Shown here: positions 35,666-44,216 of the stretch, in pieces | Position numbering within the stretch: the first letter of the stretch is position 1 | How the letters are laid out: every line of letters starts with the position of its first letter | Assembly (NCBI RefSeq): GCF_036250695.1 | Contig: NZ_CP109427.1 | Coordinates: forward strand, 7,068,001-7,132,000 | Length of the DNA stretch: 64,000 nt | From: Streptomyces sp. NBC_01497 | Lineage (GTDB): Bacteria; Actinomycetota; Actinomycetes; Streptomycetales; Streptomycetaceae | Direction: 5' to 3' | Notes under the pieces: generated by a model | The model's input: only the letters and a program-made list of their open reading frames with translations | Database searches by the model: none | What the model was told of the DNA's origin: nothing | Program-made: the position numbers and the translations under genes

Positions 35666-37036
35666 TCATCCCTTCCGTGCCGCGGCGGTCACCGCGCGGC
35701 AGATCGTCGCGACGTCGTCGTCGCCTGTCACATAGGGCGGCATCGTGTACACGAGATCACGGAAGGGACGCAGCCAGACGCCCTCCCGTACGGCCGCTGC
35801 CGTGGCCGCAGCCATGTCGACCTCGTGGTCGAGTTGTACGACGCCGATCGCGCCGAGCACCCGCACCTCCCGCACGCCCGGCAGCTCCGCGGCTGCCGCC
35901 AGACCCGTCCCGAGCCCCGTCTCGACGCGCTTGACCTCGGCCGCCCAGTCCTGGCCGAGCAGCAGGTCGAGCGACGCGCAGGCGACGGCGGCGGCCAGGG
36001 GGTTGCCCATGAACGTGGGGCCGTGGGCGAGGACCGGCACCTCGCCGCGCCCGATGCCGTCGGCCACCCGCTCCGTGCACAGTGTCGCCGCCATCGTCAG
36101 GTAGCCGCCCGTCAGGGCCTTGCCCACACACATCACGTCCGGGGCGAGCGCTGCCTGGTCGGCCGCGAACAGCGTGCCCGTACGCCCGAATCCGGTGGCG
36201 ATCTCGTCGAACACCAGGAGGACGCCGTGCTCGTCGCACGCCTCGCGCAGGACCCGGAGGTAGGCGGGGGAGTGGAAGCGCATGCCGCCCGCGCCCTGCA
36301 CCACGGGCTCCACGATCACGGCCGCCGTCTCGTGCGCGTGGCGCGCGATCAGCTCGCGCAGCCCGTCGGCGTACGTCTCGTCATACGCGGCGGGCGGCGC
36401 CTCCGCGAAGATCTGCCGGGGCAGCACGCCGGACCACAACTCGTGCATCCCGCCCTCGGGATCGCACACCGACATCGGCTGCCAGGTGTCGCCGTGGTAG
36501 CCGCCGCGCCAGGTCAGCAGCCGGTGTTTCTCGGGCCGGCCCAGGGAACGCCAGTACTGCAGGCACATCTTGAGCGCGACCTCGACGGAGACGGACCCGG
36601 AGTCGGCGAGGAAGACGTGGCGCAGCGGCTCCGGGGTGATCTCGACGAGTTTCGCCGCGAGCCGCACCGCGGGCTCGTGGGTGAGCCCGCCGAACATCAC
36701 ATGGCTCATCCTGCCGAGCTGCCGGTGTGCGGCCTCGTTGAGCGCCGGGTGGTTGTAGCCGTGGATGGCGGACCACCACGACGACATGCCGTCGATGAGT
36801 TCGTCCTGCCCGAAGGCGGGTTCCGCGAGCCGTAGCCGCACCCCGGCCGCGGACTCCACGACCAGGGGTTGCGTACGGCCCGGCATCGGACCGTACGGAT
36901 GCCACACATGGTCCCGGTCCAGCGCGAGCAGCCGGGCGGTGGACAGCCCGTCGCCGAGGGTGCCATGGCCCGCGGAGCCGGCGGCGGGCCCTGGGCCGAG
37001 AGGCCCGCCGTCGGCGGGTGCGAGCGGGTCAGGCAT
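35666..37036 (-). CDS. bioA: Adenosylmethionine-8-amino-7-oxononanoate aminotransferase
   Basis: A 456-residue PLP aminotransferase that makes 7,8-diaminopelargonate using S-adenosylmethionine as amino donor. The PLP lysine is K306 ([10 protein letters not shown]), the cofactor Asp is D277 ([13 protein letters not shown]), and WHPYGPM (45-51) is a conserved N-terminal BioA feature. The ATG at 37036 lies inside the end of bioB (8-base overlap). A longer upstream frame is only the bioB shadow. Confidence 0.95.
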   Translation of the reverse strand: MPDPLAPADGGPLGPGPAAGSAGHGTLGDGLSTARLLALDRDHVWHPYGPMPGRTQPLVVESAAGVRLRLAEPAFGQDELIDGMSSWWSAIHGYNHPALNEAAHRQLGRMSHVMFGGLTHEPAVRLAAKLVEITPEPLRHVFLADSGSVSVEVALKMCLQYWRSLGRPEKHRLLTWRGGYHGDTWQPMSVCDPEGGMHELWSGVLPRQIFAEAPPAAYDETYADGLRELIARHAHETAAVIVEPVVQGAGGMRFHSPAYLRVLREACDEHGVLLVFDEIATGFGRTGTLFAADQAALAPDVMCVGKALTGGYLTMAATLCTERVADGIGRGEVPVLAHGPTFMGNPLAAAVACASLDLLLGQDWAAEVKRVETGLGTGLAAAAELPGVREVRVLGAIGVVQLDHEVDMAAATAAAVREGVWLRPFRDLVYTMPPYVTGDDDVATICRAVTAAARKG

Positions 37037-38255
37037 TCGGGGCCAGGTCCGTCCCCGCGCCCCTGCGCCGCACCGCGACCAGGTCCGTGCGGGCCGCGCC
37101 CGCCACGGCGGCGTCCGCCACCTGGCCGGCCGGCGCGTGGGAACCGCAGGGGGAGCCGGCGGCCGAGCCGCAGCCCCCCGCGGTCCGGCTGTCGCCTGAC
37201 GCGCTCCCGCAGGCGTCCTCCGATCCGCAGGCACCCGGGGATCCCGCGTCCGTGCGGTGCCCGGGCAGCGTCGTCTCGTCCGCTCCCTCCACCACGAACC
37301 CCGCGTCGGCGATCATCTCCAGGTCCTTCTTGCCCTCCTGGCCCTCACTCGTGAGGTAGTCCCCGAGGAAGATCGAGTTGACCAGGTGCAGCGCCAGCGG
37401 CTGGAGGGTCCGCAGGTGGACCTCGCGCCCGCCCGCGAGCCTGACCTCCACGTCCGGGCAGACGAACCGTGTCATGGCGAGGATCCGCAGGCACCGCTGC
37501 GGCGTCAGGTTCCACTCCTTCGCGAGCGGGGTGCCCTCGAACGGGATCAGGAAGTTGACCGGCACGGAGTCCGGGTCCAGCTCGCGCAGCGAGAACACCA
37601 CGTCCACCAGGTCGGCGTCGCTCTCACCCATGCCCGCGATCAGTCCGGAGCAGGCCGACAGGCCCGCCGACTGGGCGTGCCGCACCGTCTCCACCCGGTC
37701 CGCGAACGTATGGGTGGTCGTGATGTCCCCGTACGTCCCTTCCGACGTGTTCAAGTTGTGGTTGTACGCGTCCGCGCCCGCGGACTTGAGCCGCTCGCCC
37801 TGCCCGGCGGAGAGCAGGCCGAGGCAGGCGCACACCTCGACGCCCTCGTTCTCGTCCTTGATCGCCTCGATGGTCCGCGACACCCGGTCGATGTCGCGGT
37901 CCGTCGGTCCGCGGCCACTGGCCACCAGGCAGACCCGCTTCGCGCCGCCGGCGACCCCCGCCGCGGCGGCCTTGGACGCCTCCTCGGCCCCCAGCCACGT
38001 GTACTTGAGGATCCCCGCGGTCGACCCCAGCCGCTGCGAGCAGTACGAGCAGTCCTCGGGACACAGGCCGGACTTGAGGTTGACCAGATAGTTGAGCTTC
38101 ACCCGTCGCCCGAACCACTGGCGGCGGACCTTCCCGGCCGCGGCCACCACGTCGAGCAGTTCGTCGTCGGACGTCGCGAGCACGGCGAGGGCTTCCTCCC
38201 GCGTCGGCAGCTCGCGCCGCAAGCCCTTGTCCACCAGCGTCTTCAGCAGATCCAT
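37029..38255 (-). CDS. bioB: Biotin synthase
   Basis: A 408-residue radical SAM enzyme that inserts sulfur into dethiobiotin. The [4Fe-4S] ligands are C65, C69 and C72 ([10 protein letters not shown]); [10 protein letters not shown] and the further conserved Cys residues for the [2Fe-2S] donor cluster follow. Compared with about 320-350 residues in E. coli-type enzymes there is a C-terminal extension from about residue 330 with four CGS units. ATG 38255 matches the usual MDLLxTLVDKGL start; a GTG at 38273 would add six residues. First gene of bioBAD. Confidence 0.95.
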   Translation of the reverse strand: MDLLKTLVDKGLRRELPTREEALAVLATSDDELLDVVAAAGKVRRQWFGRRVKLNYLVNLKSGLCPEDCSYCSQRLGSTAGILKYTWLGAEEASKAAAAGVAGGAKRVCLVASGRGPTDRDIDRVSRTIEAIKDENEGVEVCACLGLLSAGQGERLKSAGADAYNHNLNTSEGTYGDITTTHTFADRVETVRHAQSAGLSACSGLIAGMGESDADLVDVVFSLRELDPDSVPVNFLIPFEGTPLAKEWNLTPQRCLRILAMTRFVCPDVEVRLAGGREVHLRTLQPLALHLVNSIFLGDYLTSEGQEGKKDLEMIADAGFVVEGADETTLPGHRTDAGSPGACGSEDACGSASGDSRTAGGCGSAAGSPCGSHAPAGQVADAAVAGAARTDLVAVRRRGAGTDLAPNA

Positions 38256-38322
38256 GGACCGATCTTCGCTCACCGCCGCACCTGGATGCCAGGGCGGAAG
38301 TCACCAACTCGACCGGGTCGAA

Positions 38323-38362
38323 GTGTGGACATGGCCACACCTGCGGACGGTTTGCAGACCGT
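38323..38362. promoter_or_regulatory. Palindromes in the bioB/bioF divergent control region
   Basis: GTGTGGACATGGCCACAC (38323-38340) is palindromic at 16 of 18 positions. ACGGT-N6-ACCGT (38347-38362) follows six bases later. They sit between the divergent bioB and bioF starts, where a biotin repressor operator is expected. I cannot match either to a named repressor site. Confidence 0.5.
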
Positions 38363-38400
38363 TAGTGTCTGTGCACTGCCTACAAAAAGGACCGGACGTC

Positions 38401-39561
38401 ATGGCTCACGACCCCTTTGCCTGGACCGACGAGGCCGCACGCGCCCGGGAGGCCTCGGGACTCGTCCGTACGCTGCGTCCGCGCTCCGCGCAAGGGGATG
38501 TGCTCGATCTCGCGAGCAACGACTACCTGGGTCTGGCCCGCCATCCGGAGATCACCCGCGCCGCTGCCGACGCCGCGCTGCGGTGGGGTGCGGGCGCGAC
38601 CGGTTCGCGCCTGGTCACGGGCAGCACGCGGCTGCACGCGGAACTGGAGCGCGAACTCGCCGGACACTGCGGCTTCGAGGCGGCACTCGTCCTGTCCTCC
38701 GGGTACGCGGCCAACCTCGCGGCACTGACCGCACTGACCGCGCGCGGCTCGCTGCTGTTGTCCGACGCGGGCAACCACGCCTCGATCGTGGACGGTTGCC
38801 GCCTCTCGCGCGCCGAGACCGTCGTCGTGCCGCACGCGGACCCGGAAACGGTGGGCAAGACCCTGGACGCGCGCGGCAACGACCGGGCGCTCGTCGTCAC
38901 CGACGCGGTCTTCTCCGTCGACGGGGACGCGGCTCCGCTGCGCGCTCTCGCCGACGTCTGCCGCACCCGGGGGGCGGCCCTGCTCGTCGACGAGGCGCAC
39001 GGCCTCGGGGTGCTCGGCCCCGGCGGGAGCGGCGCCCTGCACGCGGCCGGACTCGCGGACGGGGAGGGGCGGGTGGCGGACGGGGTGGTCGCCACGGTGA
39101 CCCTGTCCAAGTCGCTGGGCAGCCAGGGTGGCGCGGTCCTCGGCCCGGCGCGGGTCGTCGAGCACCTGGTCAACACCGCGCGCACGTTCATCTTCGACAC
39201 GGGTCTGGCCCCGGCCGCGGCCGGCGCGGCTCTCGCCGCGCTGCGGCATCTGCGCGCGCGGCCCACGCTCGCGGACCGGGCCCGCGGGGTCGCCAGGGAA
39301 CTGCACTCGTCCCTGACCGCGGCGGGCCTCGAAGCCGTACGCCCCGACGCCGCCGTCGTCTCGGTCCGTGCGCCGTCGCCGGGCGCGGCCCTGGCGTGGG
39401 CCGCCGACTGCCGGCGCGCGGGTCTCGCTGTCGGGTGCTTCCGGCCGCCGTCGGTCCCGGACGGGATCTCCCGTATCCGCCTGACCGCGCGCGCCGACCT
39501 CACCGACGACGCCGTCGAGCGGGCCGTCCGTACGATCGTCGAAACCGCGCCCGAGCGCTGA
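38401..39561 (+). CDS. bioF: 8-amino-7-oxononanoate synthase
   Basis: A 386-residue PLP enzyme of the alpha-oxoamine synthase family that condenses pimeloyl-thioester with alanine. The Schiff-base lysine is K237 (TLSKSLGSQGG), and LLVDEAHGLGVLG at 194-206 supplies the cofactor Asp and His; SNDYLGLA (39-46) is the family start signature. Divergent from bioBAD across a 145-base control region. No bioC/bioH-type pimelate genes are in the window. Confidence 0.95.
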   Translation: MAHDPFAWTDEAARAREASGLVRTLRPRSAQGDVLDLASNDYLGLARHPEITRAAADAALRWGAGATGSRLVTGSTRLHAELERELAGHCGFEAALVLSSGYAANLAALTALTARGSLLLSDAGNHASIVDGCRLSRAETVVVPHADPETVGKTLDARGNDRALVVTDAVFSVDGDAAPLRALADVCRTRGAALLVDEAHGLGVLGPGGSGALHAAGLADGEGRVADGVVATVTLSKSLGSQGGAVLGPARVVEHLVNTARTFIFDTGLAPAAAGAALAALRHLRARPTLADRARGVARELHSSLTAAGLEAVRPDAAVVSVRAPSPGAALAWAADCRRAGLAVGCFRPPSVPDGISRIRLTARADLTDDAVERAVRTIVETAPER

Positions 39562-39801
39562 GCCCGCGCACGGGGGACCGGGTACGGCCCCAAAACCGGC
39601 TGGCTGTCGAACAGTTCACTGCTTCGGGCGACAGATGCCTGCATATCGCGGCGAATGGGCCCTTCCGGCGGCACGATGGACCCCACGCCGACACGGGATA
39701 CCCAATCGCCGCCGACTCGTCCACGCCCCGTGTCGCGCCGTCGACCTCGTGCCCGCACTCGTGCCCGGACTCTTGCCCGGTGGAAAAGGGACAGCCGCGC
39801 C

Positions 39802-40227
39802 ATGGCAGACCATCAGGAAGCATCCGTCACCCTGCCGAGTGAGCCGGCCTCGGTCCCCGTGGCCCGAAGATACGTCGCCGACATCCTGACGGAATGGGGC
39901 CTTCCGGTAGGTGCGGAGACTGCGGAAACGGTCCGCCTGGTGGTCTCGGAGCTCACGACGAACGCCGTCCTGCACACCTTCGGCCGCTCGCCGACCTTCA
40001 CCGTGGACATCGCGCTCGACCGCCACGAACACCTCAGGATCGGCGTCACGGACAGCCACCCCGGCCGGCCCCAGCGGCTGCCCGCGGCCGTCCGGCAGGA
40101 CAACGGGCGCGGCATGGTGATCATCCGCTGGCTGGCCGCCGAGTGCGGCGGGCAGATGTCCGTCACCCCGACAGCGGAGGGCGGCAAGACGGTCTGGATC
40201 ACCCTGCCGTGGACGGCGGCGGTGTGA
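39802..40227 (+). CDS. RsbW-like ATP-binding protein
   Basis: A 141-residue GHKL ATPase without a histidine phosphorylation domain: N-box ELTTNAVLH (50-58), G1 region DSHPGRP (about 83-89) and G2 NGRGMVII (about 99-106). Streptomyces have dozens of these, acting as anti-sigma factor kinases or as parts of conservon-like systems. No sigma or anti-anti-sigma gene is adjacent. ATG 39802 is chosen over upstream in-frame starts that would add an arginine-rich tail from repeat DNA. Confidence 0.85.
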   Translation: MADHQEASVTLPSEPASVPVARRYVADILTEWGLPVGAETAETVRLVVSELTTNAVLHTFGRSPTFTVDIALDRHEHLRIGVTDSHPGRPQRLPAAVRQDNGRGMVIIRWLAAECGGQMSVTPTAEGGKTVWITLPWTAAV

Positions 40228-40290
40228 GGCTCGCGTTCCGCCGCCGCCACCACCGCCACCGTCCTCGACCCACGATCGGCTGACGCGGGG

Positions 40291-40767
40291 TCAGGCCACG
40301 CGTCCGTACCAGACGTCCTTGGTCCAGATGTGTTCGAGCCGCACCGAGGAGCCGGTCTTCGGCGCGTGCCAGATCCGGTTGTGGCCCGCGTAGATGCCCA
40401 CGTGGTACACGTACCCGCCGCTGTGGAAGAAGACCAGGTCGCCCCTGCGCCTGGTGCGGGCGGAGACGTGTCTGGTGCGGTTGTACTGCTGCTGTGTGGT
40501 GCGGGGCAGCGACTTGCCCGCCTTCTTGTACGAGAACGCGGCGAGGCCCGAGCAGTCGAAACTGCGGGGACCCGTCGCGCCCCATCGGTACGGAGCCCCG
40601 GCCTTGGAGGCCGCGATGTGCACCGCCCGGGTGGCCAGGGGCGAGGCGGCGTGCGCGTCGGGCGTCGCGCCCGGGGCGACCAGGGTGCCCCCGACGGCGA
40701 CGAGCGTGAGGGCCGAGACGGTGCCGGCGCGCGAGAACAGGGACGGGACATGAACCTGCGCAGTCAT
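40291..40767 (-). CDS. Secreted NlpC/P60 peptidoglycan hydrolase
   Basis: A 158-residue enzyme: a Sec signal peptide (1-40, hydrophobic core SALTLVAVGGTLV, AHA-A cleavage region) followed by a single NlpC/P60 domain with catalytic C72 (FDCSGL), H122 (YHVGIYAG) and H134 (WHAPKTG). These cysteine peptidases cut peptide stems of peptidoglycan. No SH3 or coiled-coil targeting domain is present. The ribosome site GAAGGG (40774-40779) abuts a c-di-AMP riboswitch, so expression should respond to c-di-AMP. Confidence 0.93.
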   Translation of the reverse strand: MTAQVHVPSLFSRAGTVSALTLVAVGGTLVAPGATPDAHAASPLATRAVHIAASKAGAPYRWGATGPRSFDCSGLAAFSYKKAGKSLPRTTQQQYNRTRHVSARTRRRGDLVFFHSGGYVYHVGIYAGHNRIWHAPKTGSSVRLEHIWTKDVWYGRVA

Positions 40768-40781
40768 GCGCAACCCTTCGT

Positions 40782-40948
40782 CAGCCGCCTGTGAAGGATG
40801 ACCTGTCGGGTTCGGGCCAACGAAGGTGCCCGGCCGCCTGAGCGGCTTCACCCCGAGGAACGGTCGCGTCGCCGCGCCGGTCCGTAACGCTCGGGTCCTC
40901 CACTCCTGCCGATCCACTCGTGTTCGCACGAAATCCGGTACGGCGGCA
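40782..40948 (-). ncRNA. c-di-AMP (ydaO/yuaA-type) riboswitch
   Basis: On the minus strand, 5' to 3', the segment has GCCGCC (40942-40947), GGACCCGAGCG (40888-40898), GGGGTGAAG (40846-40854), CCCGAACCCGACAG (40803-40816) and closing GGCGGC (40784-40789). The first and last form P1. The order and wording of these blocks are those of actinobacterial ydaO-type leaders, as I recall them from rpfA. The aptamer ends about 4 bases before the GAAGGG ribosome site of the NlpC/P60 gene, so control may be at translation. The fold was not computed. Confidence 0.85.
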
Positions 40949-41053
40949 GGACTCGGCGTCCGCCCGGACCGCCTCACCAGGTGGCGAGGGCTTGCGAGCT
41001 GTCGCAGGGATCTTGACTCGCAGAGCGGCGATTTCCGAGTCGAAACGACGATA

Positions 41054-41069
41054 TGTGAATCTCGTCACA
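41054..41069. promoter_or_regulatory. CRP-type palindrome upstream of the riboswitch
   Basis: TGTGA-N6-TCACA is a perfect match to the CRP consensus half-sites. It lies in an AT-richer patch about 105 bases upstream of the riboswitch 5' end. Crp is known to regulate cell-wall hydrolase genes during Streptomyces germination. No convincing -10/-35 pair was found. Confidence 0.6.
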
Positions 41070-41277
41070 CTTGAGCCATTCGTGATGATATGAGGCGATC
41101 TGGGTGCGGTCCGGACCCCCTCCCGGCCCCCGCACCTGCGGGACTGTCCTCACGCGCGGCGAGCGCCCGGACGCCTCGCGCAACCCGGAAGCCCTCCGTG
41201 CGGCCGGTGCCTCCTAGGCCGAACGAGGAGGCGCCGGCGTCCCGGCTGGGCCATCCGTGGATGCCTCCGAGCGGACG

Positions 41278-41586
41278 TCAGCCGGCCGGGCCCGGCGGCA
41301 GCGCCACGCGGCCCGCCCGCCGCTCGCCGTCGAGTACCCGCAGGGCCCGGGCGAGCGTGCCCGTGTGCAGTTCCGACTCGCCCCGGCCGTGCATGCGGGT
41401 GAGTGCGTCGCGCAGTTCCAGGACGCGTGCCGGCAGCGCCTGCGCCGCCCGCAGCGCGGTGTACGTATCGGATTCGCGGGCCGGATTGATCCGGGCGATC
41501 AGGTCCACGACGGCCAGATAGCCGTCCACCACGTCGCACTCGGCCCGCGTCAGCGCGGGCAGCGGCGGCAGTTCCGGCGGGAGCAC
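41278..41586 (-). CDS. Hypothetical protein downstream of the ClpP paralogue
   Basis: About 102 residues from GTG 41586. A helical, charged protein (TRAECDVVDGYLAVVDLIARI, LPARVLELRDALTRMHGRGE, TGTLARALRVLDGERRAG) with no membrane segment or known motif. GTG 41586 follows the clpP stop by seven bases with a GGTGA nearby. An ATG at 41634 would overlap clpP by 41 bases and add 16 Pro/Ala-rich residues. It reads as coding and is probably co-transcribed with the ClpP gene. Function unknown. Confidence 0.6.
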   Translation of the reverse strand: MLPPELPPLPALTRAECDVVDGYLAVVDLIARINPARESDTYTALRAAQALPARVLELRDALTRMHGRGESELHTGTLARALRVLDGERRAGRVALPPGPAG

Positions 41587-41593
41587 CGGGGGC

Positions 41594-42241
41594 TCACCGC
41601 CCCGCGCGGGTGATGCCGGGGCCGGACCCGGCATCCCGGCGGTCCACCACGTGGTCGACGAGGCCGAACTCCCGTGCGGCGTCGGCGTCCAGCACGGTGT
41701 CGCGGTCGAGGCTCTCCGCGATCGCGGCGGCGTCGCGGCCGGTGTGCAGGGCCAGCGTCCGCGTCAGGAACTCGCGCTGCCTGACGAGTTCCTCCGCGTG
41801 GATGAGCAGGTCGGACGGCTGCCCCTGGACCGGTTCCGTGAGCGACGGCTGCTGGAGCACGACGCGCGCGCCGGGCAGTGCCATCCGCTTGCCCGGTGCG
41901 CCGGCGGCCAGCAGGACGGCCGCCACCGAGGCGACCTGGCCGAGGCAGGTGGTGCTCACGTCGCACGAGATGACCCGCATCGTGTCGTAGATCGAGGTCA
42001 TGGCGGTGAGGGAGCCGCCGGGGGAGTTGATGTACAGCGAGATGTCCTGGTCGGCCGCCGCGTACTCCAGATGCAGGAGTTGTGCGATCACGTCGTTGGC
42101 GGCCGTCTCGTCGACGGGTGTGCCGAGGAAGACGATCCGGCCTTCCATCAGCTTCGAGTACGGGTCGAGCGTCCGGGTCCCGTAGCTGGTCCGCTCGGTG
42201 AACTCCGGCAGGACGTACCGGGCCGACGGTGGCTGCTGCAT
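41594..42241 (-). CDS. ClpP-family paralogue with catalytic His replaced by Gln
   Basis: A 215-residue ClpP-fold protein of the Streptomyces ClpP3/P5-like type ([23 protein letters not shown] at 8-30). Ser105 is present (GQVASVAA; usual form GQAAS). The His of the conserved IHQP segment is Gln130 (VVLQQPS). The third-residue Asp is likely D181 (DRDTVLD). With Ser but no His it should be proteolytically dead or very weak. It may act as a structural subunit in mixed ClpP rings, like ClpR. It is divergent from a YefM antitoxin and shares its upstream palindrome. Confidence 0.92.
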   Translation of the reverse strand: MQQPPSARYVLPEFTERTSYGTRTLDPYSKLMEGRIVFLGTPVDETAANDVIAQLLHLEYAAADQDISLYINSPGGSLTAMTSIYDTMRVISCDVSTTCLGQVASVAAVLLAAGAPGKRMALPGARVVLQQPSLTEPVQGQPSDLLIHAEELVRQREFLTRTLALHTGRDAAAIAESLDRDTVLDADAAREFGLVDHVVDRRDAGSGPGITRAGR

Positions 42242-42262
42242 GGGCTGCCCCTCACTGAAGAA

Positions 42263-42287
42263 TGTACAGGACGTACAGAACTATGAT
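42263..42287. promoter_or_regulatory. YefM-type operator and -10 between ClpP paralogue and antitoxin
   Basis: TGTAC-AGGAC-GTACA (42263-42277) is an inverted repeat containing TGTACA, the core reported for YefM operators. A TATGAT at 42282-42287 ends seven bases before the antitoxin ATG, implying a leaderless transcript. The site is only 22 bases from the ClpP start, so it may control both genes. Confidence 0.6.
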
Positions 42288-42294
42288 GGGGACT

Positions 42295-42576
42295 ATGGCT
42301 CACGAGATTCCGGTGACGCAAGCCCGTGCCGAGTTCGCCGAACTGATCAACCGCGTCGTCTACGGCAACGAGCGCGTGGTCGTCACCCGGCACGGAAAGC
42401 CCCTGGTCGCCCTGGTCTCAGCGGCTGACCTGGAGTTCCTCGAAAGCACCGAGGAGGCGGTCGACGAGCAGGCCGTCCGTTCCGTCTCCAGCGTCCGTGA
42501 GGTGCCGTCCGCTCCCGGCGAACGGCCGCGGTTCGGCATCGCCGCCCACTACACCGGCGAGCACCGCGACAGCTAG
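42295..42576 (+). CDS. Phd/YefM-family antitoxin without adjacent toxin
   Basis: A 93-residue protein with the Phd/YefM fold: IPVTQARAEFAELINRVVYG (residues 5-24) and ERVVVTRHGKPLVALVSAADL (26-46). A longer acidic/disordered tail follows. YefM binds DNA and normally neutralises a YoeB-type RNase encoded next to it. Here nothing toxin-like follows for over 500 bases. ATG 42295 is chosen because the -10 lies seven bases upstream; an ATG at 42262 would overlap the operator. Confidence 0.88.
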   Translation: MAHEIPVTQARAEFAELINRVVYGNERVVVTRHGKPLVALVSAADLEFLESTEEAVDEQAVRSVSSVREVPSAPGERPRFGIAAHYTGEHRDS

Positions 42577-43107
42577 ACCTGCCCACGGGACGTGCGATCG
42601 CCCGGCCTCAGGGACGCCGGCCGGGGGAACGGTGCGCGGCGAGGCCGGGGCGTCGGACACCAGCGCGGGCGGGGCCGTCCCGTCCGGGAAGGCCTCTGAA
42701 TCGCTTCGCCGTTCGCCGTTCGCCGTTCGCCGTTCGCCGTTCGCCGGACGGACCCCGGGCGCGGACCGTCAGCGGCGCGACCCCGGAGCCGGGATTCCGC
42801 GCGGGGTGCGCGGTGGCCATGGCATCGGTGCGTGCGGCCTTCGTGCTGAAGCCGCGCTCCCGCGGTTCGAATCCGGCTTCGTCGGGGGACGCCGTACGTG
42901 GTGGTCCTGGAGCCGGGTCACGCACAGGGAACGACGAGGACGCAGGGACCCCTCGAAACCGTGGGGCGCCGGACCGGTGGCCGCGGCGCCCACCGGTCCC
43001 GTACGGCTGGGGCGGCCGTCGGCCCTCAGGGGCCTGGGCGTTGGGGACGCGGGGGACACGGGGTTCGGCTCCGGGGCCGTTATGGCGGGGAGGGGGACGC
43101 CCACCGC
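42577..43107. other. Intergenic region with a heptamer repeat
   Basis: 531 bases. It contains six exact TTCGCCG copies (42705-42746). GGTTCGAATCC near 42868-42878 resembles a tRNA T-loop but lacks a foldable tRNA around it. No gene was seen. Confidence 0.6.
42705..42746. repeat. Heptamer tandem repeat (TTCGCCG)6
   Basis: Six contiguous exact copies, the second 7-bp repeat tract of the window. It lies outside any gene. Confidence 0.9.
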
Positions 43108-44154
43108 TCAGTGCGCCGCCAGCCACGCGTCCTCGGCCGCGTAGTCGAACAGGCCGACCCCGTACGACCGTGCCATGGCGGGGAACGCGTCCCGCCAGTC
43201 ACCGTGCTCGCCGAGCCGTGCGCTGAGGTAGTCGACCGTCGCCGGCAGCGACGCCGCGTAGTCCGTCACCGGCCGGTAGCCGAGTTCCCGTGCCGCCGCC
43301 GACATGTCCATCACCAGCGGGTACGGCATCGACCATGGCGTCTCCCCGACACCGCCGGCCGGGGGCGCCCCCTGCACCAGGACCGTCTCCGTGTCCGCCC
43401 CCATCAGCCCGTCGATCCCCGCGGCGATCTCGGAGATGGCCGGAGCGTCCGGGTCCGCCGCGTTCAGCACGCGCGAGCCCGGCCTGGCCGCGGCCAGCCT
43501 GACCAGCTCCGCGAGGTTCGACACGTGCACCGGATGGAAACGGCAGGTACCGCCGTACGCGAGGACGCGGCGCCGCCGGCCGTCGAGGATCCGCTTGACG
43601 AAGTACAGCTCGCGGGGCGTGCGGCAGTGCACACCATGGACCGCGCCCGCCCGCAACACCGTGGCGGGCAGCACCTCCCCGGCAGCCGCCAGCCGTTGTT
43701 CGAGCCGCACCTTGCGGGCGCTGTAGGAATCGCCGACCGGCGCCACCGTCCGCTGCGACTCCGGCATCGGCACCGGGAAGCGGGGAGAACCGTCGGGCTC
43801 GGCCTGCGTGTCGAAGCCCCTGCCCCGGTCGTCCTCGTACACCGCCGCGCTGGAGACGACCACCGCCGACCCGACCCGGCCGGCCGCCGCAAGGGCGGCC
43901 AACTGGTCGGCGTGCTCCGCGTCGTACGCCACCAGGTCCACCACGACATCGCAGCCGTCGCCCACCACCGCGGCGAGCGCCGCGTCGTCCGCACGGTCCA
44001 GTCGTACGGTCCGCACGTGCGCGGGCCACGCCGCGTCGCTGCCGCCGCCGCGCGAGGCGGCCGTCACCTCCCAGCCGTCCTCGGCGAGCGCGCCGACGGC
44101 GGCACGCCCGATCTGTCCACTCGCACCGATCACTACCACGTTTCCCTTGGCCAT
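43108..44154 (-). CDS. NAD-dependent epimerase/reductase family protein
   Basis: A 348-residue extended SDR protein. The Rossmann motif is GASGQIG (10-16) and VVVDLVAYDAEH marks the second strand region. It has a YSARK active-site-like segment (Tyr and Lys of the SDR pair) after PVGDSYSARK. It may act on a nucleotide sugar or other alcohol; this is not resolvable here. ATG 44154 is preceded by TAGCGT seven bases upstream and no Shine-Dalgarno, again compatible with a leaderless start. Confidence 0.85.
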   Translation of the reverse strand: MAKGNVVVIGASGQIGRAAVGALAEDGWEVTAASRGGGSDAAWPAHVRTVRLDRADDAALAAVVGDGCDVVVDLVAYDAEHADQLAALAAAGRVGSAVVVSSAAVYEDDRGRGFDTQAEPDGSPRFPVPMPESQRTVAPVGDSYSARKVRLEQRLAAAGEVLPATVLRAGAVHGVHCRTPRELYFVKRILDGRRRRVLAYGGTCRFHPVHVSNLAELVRLAAARPGSRVLNAADPDAPAISEIAAGIDGLMGADTETVLVQGAPPAGGVGETPWSMPYPLVMDMSAAARELGYRPVTDYAASLPATVDYLSARLGEHGDWRDAFPAMARSYGVGLFDYAAEDAWLAAH

Positions 44155-44216
44155 GACCGGCACGCTAGAGCCCCCGCGGCTGCCGTCACCAGCGGTGTTC
44201 GCCGTGCGCGGATACG

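Noticed and set aside
41015..41041. GACTCG ... CGAGTC inverted repeat near the CRP site
   Set aside because: Six-base arms with a long loop are expected by chance and the position does not fit a promoter element I can define.
42855..42890. GGTTCGAATCC tRNA T-loop-like sequence
   Set aside because: The T-stem pairs at only three of five positions and no acceptor, D-arm or anticodon stem can be folded around it; it is treated as chance similarity or an undetectable tRNA remnant.
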